Source of the DNA: Neckera pumila
Lineage: Eukaryota; Streptophyta; Bryopsida; Hypnales; Neckeraceae
Direction of reading: 5' to 3'
Assembly: GCA_963969595.1 (NCBI GenBank)
Contig: OZ018417.1
Location: forward strand, 9,798,501 to 9,862,500
DNA: 64,000 bases
A model generated the notes under the pieces. It made no database searches, had not been told where the DNA came from, and worked only from the letters and a program-made list of their open reading frames with translations. Shown piece by piece: positions 11,781 through 24,174 of this stretch (position 1 is the first letter of the stretch; each line of letters begins with the position of its first letter). The position numbers and the translations under genes were made by a program.

Positions 11781-11861
11781 CACTAGTAGAAAAGAATGTT
11801 CGAGTAGACTAAATGTGGATTTTAAAATTTAGTCTACGGTCAGCCATGTTTTCTACCAATC
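11781..11861. mobile_element. Short CACTA-like hairpin
   Basis: About 80 bp beginning CACTAGTAGAAAAGAATG and ending near GTTTTCTACC, with an internal palindrome GTAGACTAAAT...ATTTAGTCTAC. The right end is decayed. It is a likely small relative of the two larger CACTAG hairpins. Confidence 0.5.
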
Positions 11862-11885
11862 TATGAATTTTGTATGAATACACTA

Positions 11886-12086
11886 CAGTAGAACCTCCCT
11901 ATGTTGATCCTCCATAAGCTAATAAATCTCTATAAGGTAATTTTGTCAGACTGGTCCCGGACTTGTCTCCATAACAAAGGTTATGACTAAATATGACCCT
12001 CCATGAGCTAATAAACCTTCCTAATGTAATCTTGTCAGACCATTTGAAACCGGTTTGGGACTAATTAGTTTAAAGAGGTTTTAATG
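11886..12086. mobile_element. pogo/Tc1-like MITE
   Basis: 201 bp, left CAGTAGAACCTCCCTATGTT, right TAAAGAGGTTTTAATG, flanked by TA (11884-11885, 12087-12088). CAGTNNAACCTC ends with TA duplication resemble pogo/Tigger-like ends. Two internal units, CTCCATAAGCTAATAAATCT and CTCCATGAGCTAATAAACCT, are repeated. Fragments of the same kind occur near 4277-4370 and 4510-4590. Confidence 0.68.
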
Positions 12087-12088
12087 TA

Positions 12089-13295
12089 TGAATTTTTGAA
12101 GCTCATGTCTATAATGTACCCAAAATTGATTCCACACTCGTGTATGCAAATGGTACATTTTGGACAACTTATATCTATATTTTTTTTCAAGATCATTAAT
12201 GGTGAAAGGTTGGAAATTGATATTTGTACCTTGATGTTGCTTACAATCTTGATTACCCTAACAAAGAAAACTATACTTCTCCGCTAAACCTACTATAGTC
12301 CTAATTGTAGTTTCACTTTAAAATGATCTTCATTCATATACATCTATATTTATCTACCAACATTTGTCATTCATCATCTTTATTGACTTCTAACCAAATT
12401 TGTCTTATACTCCCATAGCATATAAAAAAAATAACTTTTTGTGAAGAACATTGCCAGTATTTTATTTTATTGAAAAATATTTTTAGTAAAATTCACAAAT
12501 TCTAAAATAAACAAATGCTAATTTTGCCCAACAATTACAATACTAATTCCTTTGTATTTCATGGATATAATTACTTTATGGTTGTAGAAAACGACCAAAG
12601 AATGCAAAATTGTGGAGTTGATTTTCTTCTAGAAGCATAAATAAATATTATCATGATCAACATGAATATGATAGAATAATCTTAAGGTTATTTAAATAAT
12701 TCTACTAATATATGTGTTAAAGATTTGGGTGTCCCAATTAAGTATTGCGGGCTACAAAACAAATAAGTTATTTTTTAGAATTCCTTACTGTTACTTTTCA
12801 TACTATAATCACTTCAATTTTAAATTGAAGTTACTATTTATGTAGGTGACAACAACATGGTCCAAAAATATATAACAACTGAGAAATTAACTCATTAAAT
12901 CTAGCTTGCAATGACATTATGTATTAAAAATTTTATGAATCAAAATTAGAATTGTCTTAGTGTCTTACATGGGTGGTTGCCAAAAAAATTGGCTGTTTTT
13001 TGTAGTGTTTTGCCCAAAATTGGAATTTAGACACTCAATACTATGAGTATTTTTGTAATGGAATAATCTTAGCCTTTGATAGGAAAAATCAACGGCTAAA
13101 AGTATTGTTGCAAGTACTATGGACTACTTGCAAGTGTAGAAATAATACTATGTAAAAAAAAAGACAATCTGTCACAAAATTAGATACAATAAGGTATATA
13201 TTTATAATAAATATAAAATCATAAACTACCAAAAAAGAAATTGACAATTTGTGACGACTTAATGGTGATTAGATTTTACCAAAACAATGAAACTG
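12089..13295. other. AT-rich DNA, no gene
   Basis: Nothing recognisable apart from a block at about 12970-13060 (GGTTGCCAAAAAAATTGGC) that recurs in altered form at 56890-56960. Confidence 0.45.
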
Positions 13296-13362
13296 AAACC
13301 ATCTTCAATGTTCATGTGCACGTACTAGGGAACCCTATTTTCACAAATGTGGAGGATATAAA
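13296..13362. repeat. Dispersed repeat 'ACCATCTTCAATGTTCA', copy 2
   Basis: ACCATCTTCAATGTTCATGT...AGGGAACCCTATTTTCACAA then TGTGGAGGATATAAAG. Just downstream, GGGTGATTGCACAAAACACT (about 13380) resembles the GGGTAGTTGCAAG ends. Confidence 0.5.
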
Positions 13363-13862
13363 GTAATCTACTTTAGATGCGGGTGATTGCACAAAACACT
13401 TGTACTATTTTCTGTCATACAGTGCATGTTGATTTTTTTTGGCTATAAGTTTTGCATTTTGACTTCAACTAACTCAAAATTCAGAAAAAGTAGTTATGAC
13501 TATTATACATCTTGTTTAGTTTTTTTAGAATTTTTTATTATTTAATAATAGCTCCAAATTTATATCACACCTGCCAATTTTGGAATTTTTTGAACAAAGT
13601 AGTACCCAAAGAAACAAATTGGGAGCTAAAATTTAGAAATGATGGTTTTGTAGTATACTTTTAGCTACTACTCAAAGGATTGCTAAAAGTAGTTAATTAT
13701 ATATTGTGTAGAAGTCCACAAAGTAAGCCTCTTCCAACTTGCATTTTGAAACATGCAAAAAAATAATTTTGGTGGTTTTCTTGGTGAATGACCATTTCCA
13801 TAGAGTTGCTACAAATGGCCAATTTTTTTTTTTTAAATATTTTTTTTCCTATTTTTTATTAA

Positions 13863-14581
13863 CCCCTAAAGTTCCATAACTATGTTTTCACCAAAAACGC
13901 TTAGAAATTGCCATTTTTAGTACAAGTATCCAATTTTTGAAAAAAAACGTTTTTTGAAATATGTAATCATAGGATCTTCTAGTATGCTAACTTAAGAACA
14001 TATAGTAAGAATTTCAGAATTTCCACCGTTCTAATTGCAAGATCATTAGAGAAAATTTCAGCCCCTTGGAGGGCTGCTCCATAGCCCTTCAAGGTACCCT
14101 GAAATTTACTTTTTTTTTGCTCAAAAATTTATTTCGATAAATAATCTACATCCTAAGATTTTGTTTTTTTCAAAAAGTATTGAAAATTGAGTAAGATAAA
14201 GAGCTTCAATGTTTACTTTAGAGTAGAGAATCCATAATTGCCCGCAAACTAAAAATCTTCATAACTTTTGACTCTTTGATAAAAATGGGACGATTTAAAG
14301 CTTTTTGCATATATATAACACTAGAAAATCAATTTCAAATTTTTTTTTTTGAAAGAAGCTTTTTCTTAATCTGCTCGGACTATCCTGTTACAAAAAAAAT
14401 AACATATTAGGCCATAACTTTTGACTCACATTTCCAAATGTCATAAAATTTAGTGCATATGAAAAATACTCCTTGTGCCCACCTTCTATTAAAATTTCAG
14501 CCTAAAATATGGAAATCTCTAGTCACATGTACCTGCCCAAAATTTTATACAACCAAAAAACGCATGCCAGTCCTTTAGGGG
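13863..14581 (+). mobile_element. TTAA-type element, subfamily A, shortened copy
   Basis: Begins CCCCTAAAG after TTAA (13859-13862) and ends CCTTTAGGGG before TTAA (14582-14585). Non-coding. It is about 200 bp shorter than other subfamily A copies. At about 14040-14115 its sequence (TTGGAGGGCTGCTCC) instead resembles the TTAGAGAAAA MITE family, suggesting a replacement or nested remnant. It carries CATAACTTTTGACTC twice (14260 and 14413). Confidence 0.72.
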
Positions 14582-14585
14582 TTAA

Positions 14586-15495
14586 CCTCTAAAGACCCAT
14601 GGCCTTTTTTCTACCAAAAAACACTCAAAACTGCCATTTCTATAGCAAAGAGAAAAAAAATTAAAAATGTTTTTCTTGCACATCTAACCATAGGATCTTA
14701 TACCAAACTAGTATAAAAATGTGTGGAAAAAATTTCAGAATTTTTGACCGCACAGATTGCAAGATATTTGCGTTTAAAGTGAAAAAAACAAGTTTTTCAA
14801 TACATTGCAGGACTAGATTTTATGACTTTGAACATTTTTAACTCAAGTGTTCTGCACTACAGAGTTTTGAGCTTTAAATCTTTATAGTAAGAATTGAGTT
14901 GAGAATTTAGGGGAAAAAAAATCTAAAAAAACTTAATTTTTATTATTAAAAAAATTATTAAGTAGAAGTAGGTACAAGATAGAAGGAAAATCTAAAATAT
15001 TAATATATTTTATATGGAATTAAAAAGCACTAATCCCAATGGTGTGATTGTTCTAGCAAAAAAAATAAACCTTGTGGGGTGTTTTTTTTGAATTTTTTAA
15101 AATTGCATTCATAAATGATCCTACAAGTTATTTTTTTCAAGAAAATGCTTCAAGAGTCCAAGTGCCCACAAAACAAGATTGTCCATAACTTTCTAATAAA
15201 AATCCAAATGAAATCAATCAAAGCTTTTCAAATAGACAAAAATATAGTCTATAAGAAAATAGAGAGAAATAAAGAAAAAAAAAATTGTGCAAAATTTTTT
15301 TGTTGCCTCCTAAAGGCTGTTTTGAGCTTATTAGGGCATATTTATTTTTTTCTTGGGCACTGATTGAAAAAAAAATTATATTCCCACAAAGCTTAGTAGT
15401 TTTTTAATCTTTAAAAAAAATCGAAAAATAACAACAAAAATTCAGCCCGTAGGTACTTGCCAAAAATTCTATTTGTCCCCCAAAGCTTTTAGGGG
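14586..15495 (+). mobile_element. TTAA-type element, subfamily B
   Basis: Starts CCTCTAAAGACCC directly after the TTAA that ends the preceding subfamily A copy, and ends TTTTAGGGG before TTAA (15496-15499). It is 910 bp and has no coding frame. The first 200 bp align by eye with subfamily A (CACTCAAAACTGCCATTTCT, ACCATAGGATCTT, ATTTCAGAATTTTTGACC), so A and B are diverged relatives. Confidence 0.72.
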
Positions 15496-15499
15496 TTAA

Positions 15500-18400
15500 T
15501 TACAACGTTGAAGTATCTGAATTTCTTTGATTTGGCGCTTTTCTAGTTCTCCTAATTAGATAATTTTTTAATGAATTTCCTTTGGTGGTTATCTTCATCT
15601 AAAAGATGTATACATTGATTAATCTTTTCTGCAACTCCACCCACATTAGTGTCTTGTAAGTATAAGTTGCTATAGTCAATACATTGCAAACCTAGAACAA
15701 TCAACAAATCTCAAAAATCAAGGCCTTCTTATAATATGTCACAAATATGATTTCTAGTAGTTAACTATAATCATCAGTCACTTGGCAGAGAATGCCAAGT
15801 CAAGTTATTACATATATATTATTGCTAGTAGAATACTATGTATTGCTTTAAATGGTTTTGTGTTGAATCTTTATACATTTAAACTATGTATAATTATATA
15901 TAATTTTATTTTTTATAATTTTGAAAAATTAGTAAATTTTGATATTTCAAATTTCATTTCAGAAAAAATCTATTTTTGATATCAATATGTCAAATGGACC
16001 CACATGCTATAATACAAAAAATTTATATGCAAGATTTGAAGAAATTTTGTATACAATGTTATTTAACATTACAATACCTACAATGCATGTGATTTAAAGT
16101 TTCAATCAATATTATGGATATAGTATGACTTGTATTCATTTTTTTGATTTGAAGAGTTAATAACTTCTATTCAATAATAATTCATTGAAGCAAATTACAA
16201 AATTGTGATTTCTTTTGCTTGATTTGGATGGATTTGATAAAAGATTTGCAATATAACTTAATGTAACTTAATTTTTTATTGGATTAGAAATGCAACTCTA
16301 GGTAGTATGACCTTAAAACCCCATCAATTTTAAATTTCCACACTCTATGATAGTTGGACCTTTCATTGTTCATTTGAATGCCAAAATATCCATCCAACAT
16401 AGCATAGTCATATAGACGGTGGTGATTTAACCCTTGGAGTTTCTTGTTACTTTTGAGCAAATGCATACAAAAATATTTTTAGTATTCAAAATGATTTTTA
16501 AGCTTTTAATTATTGTGAAAGGTTACTTTAGACTAGTAAACATCAAATTTGTAGTGATATTTATGAATGTTTGCCTCAAAGTATTTTAGTAATAAACTCT
16601 AAGCATCTATAACTATCACAAATGCAAGAATTTGGTTTCAAAAATATTAAAATTTCTAAATTCTAATATTTCATCAAATTTTACCAAAATTTTTATTGTC
16701 TTAGATGGTGGCTTCTATTGTTTGAATTTTAGTTCCTAACCACACGACCTTGCATTAGAAAAAAACAGAGCGCCAAGATTTAAACCAGCCGTGCAAATTA
16801 AAATATACTATTTATTTTTTTGAAAAGAAATTTAAAAAACTAAATCACAATCTAAAGTTGCACTACTGATCCAGATTTGGTAGCCCTTTTGAGGCCCCAT
16901 TCTTTTCTAATGTATGCATTAGTGAGCATACCAAAATAAAAAAGTGTGTAATCTTGTAAAATTGCAAGATCTTCAATACAAAAAAAATTATTATGCTTCA
17001 AAAACAAATAAATAAATCTTAGTTAAGTAAATGTAAACTGAAGTTCAATTAGTTTATCAATGAACCCTCAATGAAAATACGGTATATATATTTTTCCTAT
17101 TTTAAATAACAACGTGATTAGAATTTTAGGATGTATATATTGTATTGTAAAATAGAAAACTTGATCCTCCTTAAAATAGCAAAAAGGTTAAAAAAAAATC
17201 AATGCAAATGCATTATATTTTGGAAAGATTGCTCAAATTACATTTCTATATCTGCATTAAAAAGATATTGTTATAAAATAACTTAGCAAGCTATAAAGCA
17301 AAGCCAATTTACAATATGCAATAGCCAACTAAGAATTCAAAAATTATTTTTTTGTTGTGTGGACTTTTGAGGCTTAATAGTACAAGAAATTCTCCCATAC
17401 TAGATATTGTTCCTACTTTATTTTAGCTTCAAATGATGTATTATTTTATCAAAATTGGTGAAAATGTAAATAAGTTCCAATAATTAAATTCACTTTTGTA
17501 AGTTTTTTTGGCAAATAAACAAAAGAAGGTACATATAGTTGAAAGAAAATAAATAATTTCAAGTAACTTTGTGGTCTCAATTTCTCTTAAATAAATATGT
17601 ATTTTCTGTACATATGTAATTAAAAGATGTTACTAAGAATATGCTTGTAATATATTTTTGACATCAAACTTTTTATTTCTCATTCATAAAATTAATAAAC
17701 ATACATATATATTCATCTAAAGATCTTTAGGTGTTTTTTCAATTTTGATCATGTGCACAAAATGAGTAATATGTAATTATGCTAGCTTTAGAAGAGGAGG
17801 AAACACAATTGAGTATTTTCAAGCTATGATGGAGTATTTGGGACAATGCAATGCACTATAATAAAAATTTTAGTTGAAAAGATAATAAAGATAAGATAGG
17901 CAATACCATCATTCGTTGTTTTTTTAAATTCAAAATATCCAAATTGTTTTTTTTTAAATTTCATTAATCAGTACAAACAAAGTCCAAATTTTGTGTATTA
18001 AAGAAGTTTATATTAATATATATCAAAAATTTATTATACATCAATTAAGACTCCATTTTTGAATTTCAAAAACATTGACATCGTCTCATTTTGACATCAA
18101 TAAATTTGAAATTATATAGGCAATAAGACAATCCTACAATCATTAGTTTATTTCCCCTCTAATTACATTGAAATGATTGGCAATTATTTTTATCATCAAT
18201 ATTGGTGATAAAAATATTATCTCCAATAATCTTCTTGGACTTTTGCAAGTCTGTCAACTACATGGGAATTTGCTATAAAAAGACATAAAATAAAGACCAA
18301 TATAGACTTTAGAAAGAATTGGGCCACGGAATCATACATTCAAATAGAAAAACAATGATAATCTAATGTTAGGCTATCCAATAAGGACACAAAGGACTAA

Positions 18401-19410
18401 AAGTATTCAATGAATGACTTTCAAGGAAACTATTAAAATAAAGAATGCACCTCTTTGTCGAAGAATCTGATAATTTTTGGAAACTACCTTTGGTGAGCCT
18501 TGGTGATAGGACTGCGTTCTTCTAAGCTTAAATGATCATTAGATAAAATCAAGACTCTCCAAATTATTTTTAAATTACTATTATAAAACTTTTAATTTTA
18601 AATTTTTTAAAATTTAAATTTTGTTATATTTGCATGGCTGGCCAAAGTCCAACAGTCTTCTAGAAAACCCAGATTTTCACTAATATATATTTTCTGTCAA
18701 TAAACTTAAATGACGCCCCACTTTTGTTTTTTATTTTTTTATTTTTTGGAGGAAAGATGGGTAACCTTCAACTAAAGTGCAAAAAAAGAAACATCACAAG
18801 GAACTCATTCTGGATCCAAGACAAGTCTGATGAGACTGTAGGTCAAAATACAAGCCATTTTGCACTTACAAGTGGAAATAAGGTAGATTTACTCAAAAGC
18901 GCCATTTTTCCACTATGAAAAATTTCTATTATCAGAGCAAGGAAATTTCATATAGCAAGTGATAGGAGATTTCAATGTACTAGAGGAGGCAGCATTTGGA
19001 TATTGTATGCAAAAGCTATAAAGGGTTAAAGTTTTTTTGTTAGATGTTTTAGAACCATTACTTCAAGAATAGGTACATATTGCTTTAAGAGATGCAACAT
19101 CTTAGAAAGTGGCACTTTAACAAGTGGATCGCCGCAGTGGTCATTGTGGAAATCATCTTTTTGAGTATTGTATGAATCACTTGCTTAAAAAAATCCAAGA
19201 ACACTCATCGGGAATCAAACTATTGTGCAAGACCTCCCCATTTCACACAAAATTTCAAATATGAATATTTGCACTTCTGTCGTACATAGAAAGATTCTTT
19301 ATCATCTATTGGGCAATATCGTCAACTACATCGTTATAGAATTAATCCATGAATGCCTAAGGCACAATATATCTTGGAAATGAGCTTCAAATACATTGGA
19401 TCTTGGACAT
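15500..19410. other. AT-rich DNA, no gene
   Basis: Very AT-rich, with only frames of 65 codons or fewer. No element with clear ends was recognised. A small near-palindrome TTGCCAATTA...TTGGTGATAAAAATATTATC lies near 18180-18230. Confidence 0.45.
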
Positions 19411-19818
19411 TAGAGAAAAAATCAGCCCTCTGGAGGGCTGCTCCAAGGACCCCTTTAGTACCCTGAAATTTTGTTTACCAGGTCTAAAAAATTGACTTTT
19501 CCCCTATTTCCGCATAGCTGAAATTGTTGTGACAATGGCGAAGGAACCCAGATTTACGAATAAAACATTATTAAAATTTAAAAATATTATATGTGTATGT
19601 ATATATATCTATATCTATATCTATATCTATCTATCTACCCATCTATCTTTTAAAAAAAATTTAAAAATTATCTTAAAAAAATATCAATATATGACTACTC
19701 CAGTGAGTAGTCATACACTCTAACTGCTCACCGGGGGTACTTTTCCAGATTGACAGGTCAAGCTTGAAATAGCTGGGCATGTCAACTTGGAGCGGGCCTC
19801 CGAAGGGCTGATTTTTGT
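19411..19818. mobile_element. TTAGAGAAAA...AGCCCTC MITE
   Basis: About 408 bp, left TTAGAGAAAAAATCAGCCCTC, right GAAGGGCTGATTTTTGTTC then TAA. Interior holds a TATC/TA microsatellite (19591-19647). Related ends occur at 14041, 20216-20460, 26230, 28322 and 33620. Limits are approximate. Confidence 0.6.
19591..19647. repeat. (TATC)/(TATATC) compound microsatellite
   Basis: GTATGTATATATATC followed by CTATATCTATATCTATC-type units. Confidence 0.88.
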
Positions 19819-20212
19819 TCTAATGAGAAAAAATTGCATTAGAAATTCATTTAATAAAATTGCAGAATAGATTTTGAAAAGCTATAAATCGACTCTTGGG
19901 GTTATATATGTTACGTCCTTTAACCTCATTTTTTTGGTGACCCCAATTTAGATTTGACATGTAAAAAGAGGATTGATAGACTTGAATTTATTTTTACAAT
20001 TTTAATATGATCATGATCAAACATTATAATCTTTTAACTCATAAGTAATATTAATGATGAAACTCATCAAAATGTTGATTTTTTTTTTTCAATTTCTAGA
20101 GCAAATTCTAGGAAGCTCAAATAAAGCCTTGAGCATTTAGAGATTAAGACATAGTACAATTTTAGATGTGTCTACCTTATTATCCAAGCAAAAAGTATTT
20201 TGATGACAAAAT

Positions 20213-20460
20213 TGCACATTAGAGGGCTGCTCCAAATTGATAGGCCAAGCTATTTCAAGTTTGGCCTATCAATCTCAAAATGGCCCTTGATAAGCAGTCA
20301 GCTTGGTTGACTGCTCGCCAAAACAGTCAGATTTTGTATTTTTTTTTTAATTTTTTAATTTTTTTTAATCAATTTTTTACTCGCAAAATTGACTTCTTGC
20401 GCCACTGTCACTGCAGAACCTGTTGCGCGGAAATAGGGGAGGGCTGTTTTTTTCTCTAGT
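20213..20460. mobile_element. TTAGAGAAAA-type MITE, partial copy
   Basis: Left CATTAGAGGGCTGCTCC (shortened), right GGAGGGCTGTTTTTTTCTCTAG. Internal GATAGGCCAAGCTATTTCAA and its near-complement TTCAAGTTTGGCCTATC form a palindrome at about 20238-20270. Another partial copy lies at 33610-33730. Confidence 0.5.
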
Positions 20461-21052
20461 AACCCTACCTAAAAGTCTAAACTACCATCATCACTATATG
20501 TAGTTGTATACCATCTCCAAAAAATCAATATGTACATGTGCCGAAGCCTAGGTACACAATTTATGTATTATATGCAAGGAATCATCGGCATTCAAATGGA
20601 TTAGAAGATGGCTTTTATAAAAATTATATCAACTAAAAAAGATCAAAAAATTAGACAAAGACCAAATTATAAAAGAATTAAATGTAGAAAATGTTGGATT
20701 GCATACATATGAGAAAAGAAACTCACAATATATATGAAGAATTGAGACTCACATGCATGGTTTTTAAAATTCCATACAGGAAGTTCCTTCCAATTAAAAT
20801 TAAATTTTTATTAAAACGCCTCAAAAGTTGAGCAGCTTGTCCCGTGATGCATGTAATAAAAAAACTCACAAATGTAATTAGTTTTTTTAATGTTGTTATA
20901 TTCCTCAAAGAATATTCATTTCATGTATGTAATTACGGAGTACATTTTTGGATTCCTTGTTAAAAGGGCTACAAGAATTTTCTATATTAAAATAAATTAT
21001 ATCCCTTGAGGTTGGACTAAAATGCATTATAAGGGATTATAATCAAGGTCAT

Positions 21053-21290
21053 AGGGGAGTTGCGCACCCAATGTCAAAGAAACAACTTAACATCTACACA
21101 AAAAAACCTTTGACCCTTCATAACTTTTGCATACGGTATCCAAATGTCACGTTCTTTGGTGCGTTGCAACCTCTTCTCCTTTACCAACAAGGAAAGATGA
21201 AATTTGACCACTCTAATAATAGTAACTCGGCACAGTATTTTGTAACTACGCACAGTAGCAACAGGTGGCGGTTTTGGAGGTACGCACCTT
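21053..21290. mobile_element. GGCACC/AAAACCACC MITE, copy 1
   Basis: About 238 bp. The left end AGGGGAGTTGCGCACCC is decayed; the right end GGTGGCGGTTTTGGAGGTAC then GCACCTT is clearer. The centre CATAACTTTTGCATACGGTA / TCCAAATGTCACGTTCTTTG matches the copies at 21881 (inverted) and 26308. Confidence 0.6.
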
Positions 21291-21880
21291 CGAGCTAAGC
21301 TCCTCCACGGCATAATAGTCGCCTTGCACTCGACCCTACTCCTGCGTCAAACTGTTTGAGACTAATAACTTACAAGAACAAAGCCATGGCACCCGCACTT
21401 TCATTTGCTGAATAATGCTGTGAACTGCAAGTTGCATGTCCAATCGGCTTGGGATTTGAGTTTTGAAAAACGAGGGCCTGAAAAATGGTGACCATCACAT
21501 ATACCGCGGCAATGAAACTGCATGCGCCATGGGTTGTTGACTTGTTGCCGTTGGCTGTTTGCAATGGCATGGCTGACCCTACTCTTGTCCATCAACTTGA
21601 CTTTTGTTTCAATTTGCACTGTCGATGTAGCTAGCTAGGTCCACCTCGAGGACTGCCTACTGTATGAATGAATCATTCTACTATTTGGAATGTCAAAGAT
21701 CAGCTATAAAATTGCTCATATGGGGCGGCCTTTTTCAACTCCAGATGCATGTGGCCAATAAGACAAGCAGCTGCGATGATGATCAACTCGACGAGCAGCT
21801 AGTCCACAGGGGACCGACTCATCACTGAGCAGAGCGGAGTCTTCAGCGGCACAATTTGGGTTCGATCACTTCATGAGTGG

Positions 21881-22160
21881 AAGGTGGGCACCTCCAAATT
21901 CCAAAACCACCACTTTTGGCTGCTTAGTTTCTATTATTAGACCGGTCATGCTTTCATCTTTTCTTGTTGGCAAGTAAAAGGAGGTTCCAACGCACCAAAG
22001 AACGCGACAATTAGATACCGTATGCAAAAGTTAAGAAAGGTCAAAGTTTTTTTCCGGTCTAGATGTTTCTGAAATTGTAGATCTTTTCTTCCACATAGAT
22101 ACACATTGATTTTTTGAAGATGTACACAGAGTGACGATGGTGGTTTTGGGGACCCCACCT
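21881..22160. mobile_element. AAGGTGGG MITE, copy 2
   Basis: 280 bp, left AAGGTGGGCACCTCCAAATT, right GGTGGTTTTGGGGACCCC then ACCT. The interior is the reverse complement of the copies at 21053 and 26308 (GGAGGTTCCAACGCACCAAA, ATACCGTATGCAAAAGTTAA). Confidence 0.68.
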
Positions 22161-22655
22161 TATAATAAGTTAAACTATAATAATACTGTAAATCAGATCA
22201 GGTTGGTTGACTACCGGTACCAATGGATTGATTTACAGTACTGACTTTTGGAGTCATCAGGCCATCAGGGCCCGGTAGATGGCCATCATCTGTTTTCATA
22301 TGAATGGATGAATGAAAAACAAGGATGAAGAAAAGAGTAATTCAGTCAAACTTAACGTTTGGAGTGATTTTGGAACAAATTTTCGAACTGTCTTATTCCA
22401 AGGAATCATTCTCTATGTTGAAGAAAAAGAGGAACAGAATATATCCCTGAAATTAGATGAACTAGCCAAATTTTCACAATGCAATAACTGCCATTGTATC
22501 AAATGGTGGACAAATGAATGCTTCCATACTGTCATTAAATTAATTGGAAAGTTCAGATGAATAAAAACATTATTCTGTTTGACTCACCGACATGATTGAA
22601 ACAGGGGGGCCAGATACTAGAAAATAATACTCCGTAATGAATTTATGAAGGTTAA

Positions 22656-23857
22656 CCCTAAAGGATCAGTGACCTTTCAATATAGTCAAGCGATCTTGGG
22701 TAGTTATGCATGAAGTCAATTTTTGGTTGGATGTTCACAAAATTTTGACACTTTTGTGTGAACATGGTACCTTCTTAGAAGGAATATAATGTTTTTTCTT
22801 CAATCGGGTGCATCTGTGCATGGATCAAAAGTTATACTTCTTTGAATTTTTCAAGTAGCTTGGACAACATGTCCAGAAGTCTTCCTTTACTTTTGAAATT
22901 TGGTAGGTTTGTAACTTACATGATACAAATAGAAATGTCAAAAAAATATCCATGTATAGTATAAAAAAACTCACTTTAGGAGGAGTTTGTTGACCATGTT
23001 GGATAAGGTCAAAAAAAAACTTCGAAACTGAGTTCGTTGACCCTGTTAGGGAAGGTCGGAAAAAAAAATTCTTCTAATCTAAAATGTCATAATCTTTTGA
23101 ACAATCTGTTATCCGTGCAATCAACATTTCTGAAATTTTTTCCATACATTCCACCATAGTCTAGTATAAATTTGTATGGTTAAATTCTATAATATAAACT
23201 TTTTTTTTTTTTGTTCTTTCAGTCTCATTGCCCTAAAAACTGTCTTTTTCTAGAATTTTTGCCCACAATGTACCTTGGTCCTCTAAAGCATGTAACCTCT
23301 TAAATATTGTGGTGTTTTATTTCTAAATACTCATACCTATAGCTAGCTAGGTTGAAACCTTCATAATTTGTATGTATTCTCAAACAAACCCAATTATAGT
23401 ATCTTTTTACTTTAATAACCTTTGAAATGATGGAGGCACATTTTTGGTCAAAAATTGTCAAAAATTGTTGCTTTTAGGGTCGTGAATTTTTTTCTTGTTT
23501 TGAAATTCAATATACAAATTTTTCTACTGGACTAATATGGAAATGTGTGGAACAAATTTTTAATACTTTGACAACTGATAGATTGAAAGATTATACTGTT
23601 TGAAGTTACAAGAATATTTTTTCCAACCTTGTCCAATAGGATCAATAGACTTTAAATCCTCCTAGACTCTTTGAGATTTCAAGGCAACATAAATTTTGAT
23701 TCGGGCACCCAATTAAAAAAAGAAATTGTATCCTCAGCAAGAAGGTATATGTGCAAATTTTGTACCAAAATTTTGTGAACATGTGACCACATCTGACTTC
23801 ATGCGCAACTACTTGAGATTTCTTATGTACGTTGAACAATCACTTGCCCTTTAGGGG
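22656..23857. mobile_element. TTAA-type element, subfamily C, with long subterminal inverted repeats
   Basis: TTAA at 22652-22655, start CCCTAAAGGATCAGTG, end CCCTTTAGGGG, TTAA at 23858-23861; 1202 bp. About 100 bp at each end are inverted copies of each other (left GGGTAGTTATGCATGAAGTC; right, reverse-complemented, CAAGTAGTTGCGCATGAAGT). Internally GTTGACC(A/C)TGTT...GGTC units are duplicated near 22990 and 23036. Motifs such as GGAAATGTGTGGAA tie it to subfamilies A and B. Confidence 0.75.
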
Positions 23858-23859
23858 TT

Positions 23860-24041
23860 AATTAGTAGAAAACGCAGGAATTTTGACAGAATTTTGTTGA
23901 TTTGGATGGGTTGTCCCGGTCATTGTTTTGTTGATTTTAACAAAAATTGACAGATTTCTGTTGAAATCAACAAAATAGTGATCGGGACAACACGTCCAAA
24001 TCAATAGAATTCTATCAAAATTCCTACGTTTTCTACTAGTG
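23860..24041. mobile_element. CACTA-type hairpin MITE abutting a TTAA element
   Basis: 182 bp. The right end is ACGTTTTCTACTAGTG; the left end AATTAGTAGAAAACG is a mutated CACTAG terminus. The arms pair along nearly the whole length (AATTTTGACAGAATTTTGTT against AATTCTATCAAAATTCC region, plus ATTTGG...GGTTGTCCCGGTCA). It starts inside the TTAA that closes the 22656-23857 element. Confidence 0.75.
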
Positions 24042-24174
24042 ACATTAATTGAATGACATGGATAAACCATTATTAACAACATTGTACAATAAAAATTGGG
24101 TGAAACTTATTTGTTTTTTTAGTATTCTATACACAAGAATTTCATAGACTAATCGTTCAAGAACTATTTTTTAA

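Noticed and set aside
21071..21298. 75-codon frame reading HNFCIRYPNVTFFGALQ
   Set aside because: The same text recurs in other MITE copies with frameshifts and stops, so it is repeat DNA.
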